A stretch of DNA of 18,179 bases from an uncultured Acetatifactor sp. GTDB taxonomy: Bacteria > Bacillota > Clostridia > Lachnospirales > Lachnospiraceae. A program made the position numbers and the translations under genes. Positions 13,505-18,179 of this stretch are shown in pieces. The notes under the pieces are model-generated. The model worked only from the letters and a program-made list of their open reading frames with translations, was not told the DNA's origin and searched no databases. The stretch covers positions 1 to 18,179 of the forward strand of contig CAJUGT010000079.1 of NCBI GenBank assembly GCA_910586435.1, written 5' to 3'. Numbering within the stretch: position 1 is the first letter of the stretch; every line of letters starts with the position of its first letter.

Positions 13505-14908
13505 GTGAAAATAAAGCAGAAAAGTTTACTATTGTCATTGTCAGAGCTTGCGGAAGCAGACTACGGAAAAAGGTCCCCGGAGTTGGAACTGGTGTATCGC
13601 CGTCTTATGACAGGGCGCAATCAGTTTGAGGAAGTGATGGCAAATATTTTGGATTCTGTTATGCAGATTAGTTCGCTGGACCTCTCATTGACACATTATT
13701 CTGAAATCCTTCAGAATGTGTCGGACAGTGTTTCAGATGCTACTGAATTGATTCATAGGGCTTCCAGTGAGGCGGATTCCATTTCCAAAGTGGTTTCGGT
13801 ACAGCATGAGGAGCTGACCAAGACAATCATTGAAGTTTCGGAAAAGTCCAACGCAGTCTATCAGAGCATCGATGAGAGCCAGGAGGAATTGACCGCAACA
13901 AAGGGGTTATCTGAAAATACAATCGGTGTGTCAAAGGAAATGCAGCAGGACATGAACCAGCTCTCTGAGGTTATCGGTCAGATGAATCATGTGATTGCCG
14001 GAATCAACTCCATTTCTTCACAGACCAACCTGCTTGCGCTGAATGCTTCTATCGAAGCGGCAAGGGCAGGGGACGCCGGCAAAGGATTTGCGGTTGTGGC
14101 TGAAGAGATACGGCTTTTGGCGGATGAAACGAAAAATTTGACCGCAAGCATGGGACGCTTTGTTTTGGATATACTTAACGCTTCTGCCAAAAGTGTGAAA
14201 AGTGTGGACAACACGATCCAGTCGCTGGAAACCGTCACACAGAAAATCAACCATGTGTGGGAATTGAATGAGGACAATCGGCAGTATATAGAGAAAATCA
14301 GCAACAACATCTCATCCCTGGCAGGTCTCAGTGAGGAGATCAGCAGTTCCATTATTGAGCTTGAGTCCCATTCCGCGAATATTAACAGTCAATGTGGGGT
14401 GCTGCATGAGGACACGGATCGCCTGCGGGAGCATGGCAAAAACATTGACAATGTTGCGAAACCTTTGGGGATGATTGAAACAACGCTGGATGATTCCGTG
14501 AAAGCCATGGGTATTATGGCGAAGGATGCCTTCTACAAATTGGATGAGGAAAATTTTGCGGGATATATCGAGAAAGCAATTACCGCGCATAGAAACTGGC
14601 TGGGAAATTTGCGGCGTATTGTCAAAGAAAAGACAATTTTGCCGTTGCAGGTCAATGACAGGAAATGTGGGTTTGGCCACTTTTATTATGCCATAGAGCC
14701 TACAAATCCGGAGGTTTTGAAACTTTGGAAGGAGCTGGGGGAGAAACATAAAAAATTTCATGCCTACGGCAAAAAAGCGATTGACGCTCTATTAGATGGA
14801 GATTATGAAGGAGCGGAGAATGTCTGTAAAGAGGCAAGTCAATATTCAGAGATTTTGATTGAGGACCTTGAACAGATTAAAAAATCATGCCTTGATTCGT
14901 CGGTGTAA
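13505..14908 (+). CDS. Soluble methyl-accepting chemotaxis protein with C-terminal CZB zinc-binding domain
   Basis: A cytoplasmic chemoreceptor of about 467 residues with no membrane helix. The N-terminal third is a helical region without a recognisable sensor domain. The signalling domain contains INSISSQTNLLALNASIEAA and GKGFAVVAEEIRLLADETKN. The C-terminal domain from about residue 350 matches the CZB (chemoreceptor zinc-binding) family. H362, C388, H415 and H419 (in AHRNW, KCGFGHFYY, EKHKKFH) give C-to-H and H-to-H spacings of 27 and 4, like the three-His one-Cys site of DgcZ. The frame is open back to a GTG at 13460 without a ribosome site. The GTG at 13505 has AAAGGGA seven bases upstream and is preferred. 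Zinc- or redox-linked sensing is the known theme of CZB receptors; the actual signal here is unknown. Confidence 0.9.
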   Translation: MKIKQKSLLLSLSELAEADYGKRSPELELVYRRLMTGRNQFEEVMANILDSVMQISSLDLSLTHYSEILQNVSDSVSDATELIHRASSEADSISKVVSVQHEELTKTIIEVSEKSNAVYQSIDESQEELTATKGLSENTIGVSKEMQQDMNQLSEVIGQMNHVIAGINSISSQTNLLALNASIEAARAGDAGKGFAVVAEEIRLLADETKNLTASMGRFVLDILNASAKSVKSVDNTIQSLETVTQKINHVWELNEDNRQYIEKISNNISSLAGLSEEISSSIIELESHSANINSQCGVLHEDTDRLREHGKNIDNVAKPLGMIETTLDDSVKAMGIMAKDAFYKLDEENFAGYIEKAITAHRNWLGNLRRIVKEKTILPLQVNDRKCGFGHFYYAIEPTNPEVLKLWKELGEKHKKFHAYGKKAIDALLDGDYEGAENVCKEASQYSEILIEDLEQIKKSCLDSSV

Positions 14909-14950
14909 AAGGAGATGGAATAGCTATTTGCTTTGCTTTAACCTTTTTAC
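14905..14950. terminator. Weak bidirectional hairpin between convergent genes
   Basis: GTAAAAGG (14905-14912) pairs with CCTTTTTAC (14942-14950) with one bulged T. It lies between the chemoreceptor stop and the stop of the convergent DUF5301-like gene, which it overlaps. Terminator function is plausible in either direction but the stem is AT-rich and the T-run short. Confidence 0.35.
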
Positions 14951-15363
14951 TGATACTTCAAAACAAGATCCATTATTCTTTTATCCACTCTGTAAACACC
15001 TTGATACGGAAGTTCAATATATACCTGTGTACCTTCTTTGTAGACAAAATAACGATGCCATGCCTCCGATGTTAAGATCTCGACCATATAATAGGTATAA
15101 CCGAGGGGTTCCTCATTTAAAGTCAACTTACGGGTTGATTTTGCATTACTGATATATCCAATGAGTTCCGTATAGTCGTCCTCACTGATTTCATTTGATC
15201 TGTTTGTGGAATTACAGGACGTATAAACAACGGAAATACTGTCAACTGTCGGAAATCTAATGGGTCTGGCCTTGGGGAAAATAAAATTAAAAACCTTATA
15301 CCCGCCCACGCTCAAAGCAATACAGAAAAAAAGCAAAAACACTTTTACAATACGTTTCTTCAT
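14947..15363 (-). CDS. DUF5301-like membrane-anchored or secreted protein
   Basis: A 138-residue protein that starts MKKRIVKVFLLFFCIALSVG, a lysine-rich start and one hydrophobic helix (signal peptide or anchor), followed by an extracellular domain. The body contains SEDDYTELIGYISNAKSTRK and ends with YIELPYQGVYRVDKRIMDLV. The PYQGxY motif and the preceding pattern resemble DUF5301, a small Firmicutes domain of unknown function. The frame is open upstream to 15474, but GAGG sits seven bases before the ATG at 15363, and the extra 37 codons fall in a tandem repeat, so the short form is chosen. It lies near the BlaI/BlaR1-like genes, and a link to cell-envelope stress is only a guess. Confidence 0.75.
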   Translation of the reverse strand: MKKRIVKVFLLFFCIALSVGGYKVFNFIFPKARPIRFPTVDSISVVYTSCNSTNRSNEISEDDYTELIGYISNAKSTRKLTLNEEPLGYTYYMVEILTSEAWHRYFVYKEGTQVYIELPYQGVYRVDKRIMDLVLKYQ

Positions 15364-15412
15364 TCTCATACCTCTATTCAGCCAATGCTTCCAACTTTGT
15401 ATACGATCCAAG

Positions 15413-15554
15413 ATATTGTGTGCTTCAGCACACATGGAATCAGAAGTTGACACAACGCCCTTCTGTGTCAACATTTTACCATAATATTGTGTGCTTCAGC
15501 ACACATGGAATCAGAAGTTGACACAACGTCCTTCTGTGTCAACATTTTACCATA
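15413..15554. repeat. Tandem duplication of a 71-bp double-hairpin unit
   Basis: Two head-to-tail copies, 15413-15483 and 15484-15554, differ at a single base (C15458 against T15529), which lies in a hairpin loop. Each unit contains TGTGTGC-TTCA-GCACACA (first copy 15417-15434) and GTTGACACA...TGTGTCAAC (15446-15454 with 15464-15472), both perfect. The pair sits directly upstream of the DUF5301-like gene, 50 bases from its start. It could be a duplicated attenuator, a regulator site or a palindromic mobile repeat. No transposase is visible. Confidence 0.9.
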
Positions 15555-15790
15555 AGCGCACACACAATTCCACTAAATTCTGAGTTGACTTCCTTTGCTT
15601 GTTATGGTTCAGTCCAAGGTGGTCTATCTGTGCTGTGGGGTGCTTGAAAATGCCTTTTTCAGATACGCGGCTATTTGTTTTTTAGATTTTATTCGCTCCC
15701 GACATTGATGTGTCGAATAATCCCAGACTGGATATAGGTAAATCGTCATTATCTTGAAAACATATATTTCTGTATTAAGTCTTCTAATAC
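15555..15790. other. Intergenic stretch without a recognisable gene
   Basis: No ORF with a ribosome site is visible on either strand. The minus strand has an open stretch of about 40 codons (roughly 15550-15670) without a start signal, so it may be degraded coding sequence. A 14-base string, ACTGGATATAGGTA (15727-15740), is identical to 1237-1250 inside the inverted repeat downstream of buk. Short ATTCG/CGAAT arms flank 15690-15720. Confidence 0.4.
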
Positions 15791-15828
15791 TTGTATGGGA
15801 TTACAAAACTTCTATAACAAATATAGAA
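15791..15828 (+). promoter_or_regulatory. Promoter of the Xre gene with an overlapping dyad
   Basis: TTGTAT (15791-15796) and TATAAC (15813-15818) are separated by 16 bases. The perfect inverted repeat TTCTATA-ACAAA-TATAGAA (15810-15828) covers the -10 hexamer and the expected start region. That is the usual layout of an autoregulated small repressor gene. Confidence 0.6.
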
Positions 15829-15876
15829 CTGAATTGTTAAAAATGTATAAGAATACTACATGGCAGAGGTAGAAAA

Positions 15877-16107
15877 ATGGAAGATAATTATGGACATATG
15901 GAAATTCGATTGAATGAATTGCTGAAAGAAAAGGGGTTGAGCAAAAACAAACTGTCACACAAGGCAGAAATGAATTGGAAGCAGATTGATAGTTATTGCA
16001 CAAACAGTATCACCCGCTTAGATGTGTTTGTTTTATGCAAATTATGCACTGTTTTAGAGTGTGGAATAGAAGACTTGCTTGTATTCTATCCAACCCAAAA
16101 GCAGTAG
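15877..16107 (+). CDS. Small Xre/Cro-C1 family DNA-binding protein
   Basis: A 76-residue protein made almost entirely of one Cro/C1-type helix-turn-helix domain. IRLNELLKEKGLSKNKLSHK forms the first helices, AEMNWKQIDSYCTNSITRLD the recognition region, and LCKLCTVLECGIEDLLVF the closing helices. It resembles the short HTH_26 type often found in Firmicutes accessory regions. AGAGG lies shortly before the ATG at 15877. A second ATG at codon 8 lacks a ribosome site. A dyad overlapping its own promoter suggests autorepression. No partner toxin, phage gene or transposase is adjacent, so its target is unknown. Confidence 0.85.
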   Translation: MEDNYGHMEIRLNELLKEKGLSKNKLSHKAEMNWKQIDSYCTNSITRLDVFVLCKLCTVLECGIEDLLVFYPTQKQ

Positions 16108-16295
16108 CTTATATTTATCAATCTATCTGCCAATAATTGACAGAATTCTATCAGAACATTTGTTTAAGGTGGTTTCGGTCTGGTACCCCATTACGTTAAT
16201 CCTTGAGCAAACAGTACTTGCTTTTCATGCTAGTACCATACTTTTCCGAACCAAAGAATTTAAAAACAAAAACCTCTTAAGTTTCTTTTAGAGTA
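16108..16295. other. Intergenic stretch without a recognisable gene
   Basis: AT-rich sequence between the Xre gene and the BlaI-type promoter. I see no convincing ORF, RNA gene or strong terminator. Confidence 0.4.
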
Positions 16296-16348
16296 TTGCA
16301 TTATCACCTACAAAGTGTTAATATAGATATATACCTACAAGATGTTAA
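16296..16348 (+). promoter_or_regulatory. Promoter of the BlaI-type operon with two operator-like repeats
   Basis: TTGCAT (16296-16301) and TAATAT (16319-16324) are separated by 17 bases. Two related 15-mers, CCTACAAAGTGTTAA (16307-16321) and CCTACAAGATGTTAA (16334-16348), share CCTACAA..TGTTAA. One fills the promoter spacer, the other lies just after the start point. The TACA...TGT core resembles the TACA-N2-TGTA operators of BlaI/MecI repressors, so autorepression by the product of the next gene is likely. Confidence 0.65.
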
Positions 16349-16365
16349 GATAAAAGGAGAATAAA

Positions 16366-16740
16366 ATGGTACAGCAAATTTCTGAGTCCGAGTTGGCGCT
16401 AATGAAAATTATTTGGAACAATGGAGGTTCAGCGTTATACTCTGTCATTATGGCAGAATTGCAAAAAGACAAAAACGAATGGAAGAATAATACCGTACTC
16501 ACGCTGCTTTCCCGATTAGGAGAAAAAAAGTTCTTGAAAGTCAAAAAAATTGGCAGACGGAATGAGTATGTGGCTACGGTAACAGAAGCAGAATATCAGA
16601 CCATGCAAACACATGGTTTTCTTGATAAAGTTTACGGGGGAAATGTGAAAAACTTAGTGTCAACTTTACTGCGGCAGGATATTCTTTCGGCAGACGAATT
16701 GAAAGAAATCGAAATCTTTTGGAGAAAAGAAAATGAATGA
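16366..16740 (+). CDS. BlaI/MecI/CopY-family repressor
   Basis: A 124-residue winged-helix repressor. The N-terminal DNA-binding domain contains ISESELALMKIIWNNGGSAL and WKNNTVLTLLSRLGEKKFLK, followed by the wing VKKIGRRNEYVATVTEAEYQ. The C-terminal dimerisation part ends with LLRQDILSADELKEIEIFW, the normal family ending. It has its full usual length and AGGAG before the ATG. In the classic system BlaI represses beta-lactamase or envelope-stress genes and is cleaved by the membrane metalloprotease BlaR1 when the drug binds. Here it overlaps the start of a broken blaR1-like gene by eight bases, and no beta-lactamase is in the window, so its regulon may be elsewhere. Confidence 0.92.
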   Translation: MVQQISESELALMKIIWNNGGSALYSVIMAELQKDKNEWKNNTVLTLLSRLGEKKFLKVKKIGRRNEYVATVTEAEYQTMQTHGFLDKVYGGNVKNLVSTLLRQDILSADELKEIEIFWRKENE

Positions 16741-17523
16741 CTTTATGAAACTATTATTGTCGCTGTCTGTTTCCGGCACACTGTTATTGCTTCTCACTTT
16801 GGGATTGAAACCCTTATATAAAAACAAATTCAGTAAACGTTGGCAGTATTATATTTGGCTCATTGTTGTGTTGCGTTTTCTGCTTCCTTTGGCTCCCGAT
16901 ACTACAATTGTTGGAAGCCTGTTTCAAAAGTTTGACACAACGGCAATAGCGAATGAAATCTCTACAATATCTAATGTACCCGTCCTGCTGAAATTGAAGA
17001 CAAACAAATTGCTGATAATTCTCAGCTGTCTACTCAGATGTATGATTATTACAGAACTTACGAGCAAACAAAGACGGATATTCAAAATGGCTATATAGTT
17101 AATACAGGTGTTTCTTTTTCCGAACGAACTATGCCCATAGTAACAGGCGGAGAAGGGACATGCTTTTATGTGAACCATGATAATAGTATAAATATTTCAA
17201 TTACTCTAAAAAATCTAATAGATGGTACTGGGCATCATTACTGGGAGCCTATTACGGATGTATCCTTTATAAGCTTTGAAATATATGACCCAACAGGGAA
17301 AGTCGCCTATTCTTTGTACAAAGAAGGAAGAGAGATACAAGATGCCGTTGACATAGACACGGAACTGGCCATATATCCGGGAGAATGGAGGTACAAAATT
17401 TCTTTTGCGTATACTACGAATGGAACCAACCCGTCAGACATGAGAATTGCATTAAAATACAAAACCATATACGAAGATGATATTCAATGGCTTGTTGATA
17501 ACAAACTTAATAAAGTCAAGTAA
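16733..17523 (+). pseudogene. Broken BlaR1-like M56 sensor gene with internal deletion and frame change
   Basis: The 5' part (16733 to about 16990) encodes two membrane helices and linker typical of the BlaR1 N-terminus: MNDFMKLLLSLSVSGTLLLL, then SKRWQYYIWLIVVLRFLLPL and TIVGSLFQKF. In another frame, open from about 16975 to the TAA at 17523, lies an extracellular-looking domain with RTYEQTKTDIQNGYIVNTGV, PGEWRYKISFAYTTNGTNPS and EDDIQWLVDNKLNKVK. The HExxH zinc protease core and remaining membrane helices expected between them are missing. The simplest reading is a remnant of one M56-type gene after a large internal deletion, leaving the repressor without its protease. Alternatively the second part (ATG at 17038, 161 residues, no clear ribosome site) is a remnant of a separate gene. 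Its kinship with M56 C-terminal domains is my inference. Confidence 0.7.
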
Positions 17524-17576
17524 ATACAAGTTTCACAAAATTGTAAATCTTTGAATCCGTGTGGAGCATGGCCAGT

Positions 17577-17783
17577 GAAAGCTGCCAGCGTGATATGCCG
17601 ATTGCGGAAAAAGATAAAGCCGGAAAGCAGGAAATCAGAGAAGGTTTCCTGTTTTTTTGCGTCCAATTTCTAATAATCACCCAAAGATTCAAGCCATTGT
17701 TCCACGGTTTTCACAGAATACCCTACACCTTGAGCATTTTTTCAACATGAACTCCAAGATTATAAAAGTCGCTGGCAGCTTTC
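17577..17783. repeat. 14-bp perfect inverted repeat flanking a terminator and coding remnant
   Basis: GAAAGCTGCCAGCG at 17577-17590 recurs as its reverse complement at 17770-17783. The right copy is inside the minus-strand coding remnant. The left copy lies just past the blaR1-like remnant. This may mark an old rearrangement or the ends of a lost insertion. Confidence 0.6.
17628..17658 (+). terminator. Rho-independent terminator
   Basis: CAGGAAA (17628-17634) pairs with TTTCCTG (17645-17651) followed by seven T residues (17652-17658). It is the first plausible terminator for the BlaI-type operon, about 105 bases after its last stop codon. Confidence 0.75.
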
Positions 17784-17791
17784 TCAGCTTT
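17670..17791 (-). pseudogene. Frameshifted C-terminal coding remnant, family not recognised
   Basis: On the minus strand a KAEKAASDFYNLGVHVEKML reading is followed, after a one-base frame change near 17730-17733, by GVGYSVKTVEQWLESLGDY and a TAG stop (17670-17672). The restored composition looks like real protein. An in-frame TAA at 17792-17794 closes it upstream, and no start is present. I do not recognise the family. Confidence 0.4.
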
Positions 17792-17852
17792 TTATTCGTC
17801 TCTGAACAGTAACGGGGAAATAAACATTCTGGAAGGATTTGTAAATGCATCG

Positions 17853-17881
17853 TTGAAATGAGATGTATTTTGAGGTATAAT
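17853..17881 (+). promoter_or_regulatory. Consensus promoter upstream of structured element copy B
   Basis: TTGAAA (17853-17858) and TATAAT (17876-17881) are separated by 17 bases, with no ORF with a ribosome site following inside the window. The predicted start near 17888 would transcribe the structured element, as the promoter at 9624-9652 does for copy A. Confidence 0.75.
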
Positions 17882-17942
17882 TTTCCTAAATACCACAAAT
17901 GCATACCCATGCAGATAGAAGAGGGACATGCGACAAAAATTG

Positions 17943-18179
17943 GGGCCGGCACTGGCAAAGCAAAGTTCGGGCACCGAAGTGCAGAGACCGGAACAAGTTC
18001 CCGCAAGCGGGACAAATCGCCATAAATGGCGATTGTAATAGTCCAGCTAAGAAATGCCAAGAGAATATTTAAAAACAGTCTCGGAACGGAGGTGCCCTGT
18101 CAATCTATTTATTGAAAATATTTAGCTGGACAGGTGGGGTTGCGAAGGTACACGAGAGCAAATTTCATGAGACACTACT
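17943..18179 (+). ncRNA. Structured element copy B (truncated by the window end)
   Basis: Visible helices in order: GCAC-CGAA-GTGC (17971-17982); CCCG-CAAG-CGGG (about 18000-18011); a perfect AATCGCCA-TAAA-TGGCGATT (18015-18034); GTCCAGCT (18041-18048) with AGCTGGAC (18124-18131); and the left half of the long arm ending GAGACACT-ACT at the window edge. GGGCACC (17969-17975) can also pair with GGTGCCC (18091-18097), with an inner GAGAC/GTCTC helix. From 18099 to 18179 it matches copy A (9898-9977) nearly base for base, while copy A lacks about 43 bases present here (about 18057-18098). The protein frame through the core differs between copies at paired positions, which favours RNA over coding function. 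Confidence 0.65.

Noticed and set aside
15364..15474. 37-residue N-terminal extension of the DUF5301-like protein
   Set aside because: It is encoded by the tandem repeat and lacks a ribosome site, whereas GAGG supports the start at 15363, which places the hydrophobic helix at the N-terminus.
17689..18060. 123-codon minus-strand ORF at the right end
   Set aside because: It runs antisense through the promoter and structured element and has no ribosome site or family resemblance.

Overview
The window looks like a chromosomal segment of a gut-type Firmicute, most likely a Lachnospiraceae or related Clostridia. The reasons are a butyrate kinase gene, a Firmicutes-style galacturonate/altronate catabolic locus, strong AGGAGG ribosome sites, TTGaca-N16/17-TAtaaT promoters, methyl-accepting chemoreceptors, and a BlaI/BlaR1 (M56) module with a DUF5301-like protein. 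Genus assignment is inference only.

Layout. (1) 1-1156: the last codons of an upstream gene (probably phosphate butyryltransferase) and complete butyrate kinase, the last step of butyrate formation. (2) 1324-3201, minus: a membrane chemoreceptor, convergent with buk across a long inverted repeat. (3) 3460-9415: uronate catabolism. uxaC lies behind a LacI-family regulator gene on the minus strand, and uxaB-uxaA are divergent on the plus strand. The lacI/uxaB intergenic region has two consensus-like promoters, each with a TGTAAG-type operator dyad near its start site. UxaC, UxaB and UxaA together convert D-galacturonate through tagaturonate and altronate to 2-keto-3-deoxygluconate. KDG kinase and aldolase are not in the window. 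(4) 9469-13306: a strong terminator, then a strong promoter, a leader of about 420 nt full of hairpins with a 25-codon leader ORF, and two overlapping AT-rich half-transporter genes that should form a heterodimeric ABC exporter. (5) 13505-14908: a soluble chemoreceptor with a C-terminal CZB zinc-binding domain. (6) 14947-17523: an AT-rich accessory patch with a DUF5301-like anchored protein behind a perfect tandem repeat, a small Xre regulator, an intact BlaI-type repressor with its operator-overlapped promoter, and a gutted BlaR1-type sensor. (7) 17524-18179: a terminator, a frameshifted coding remnant, a consensus promoter, and a second copy of the structured element from the ABC leader, cut by the window end.

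The most interesting signal is not a protein gene. Non-coding sequence recurs in several intergenic regions: the ABC leader (9653-10082), the right end (17943-18179), the lacI-uxaC gap (4930-4977, minus) and the gap before buk (31-60). The two long copies share an 8-bp closing helix and an identical hairpin core and each lies behind a strong promoter. They differ in a removable block of about 43 nt and in a helix arm where covariation can be tested just beyond the window. I read it as a dispersed, transcribed, structured RNA or leader element. Its function is unknown to me.
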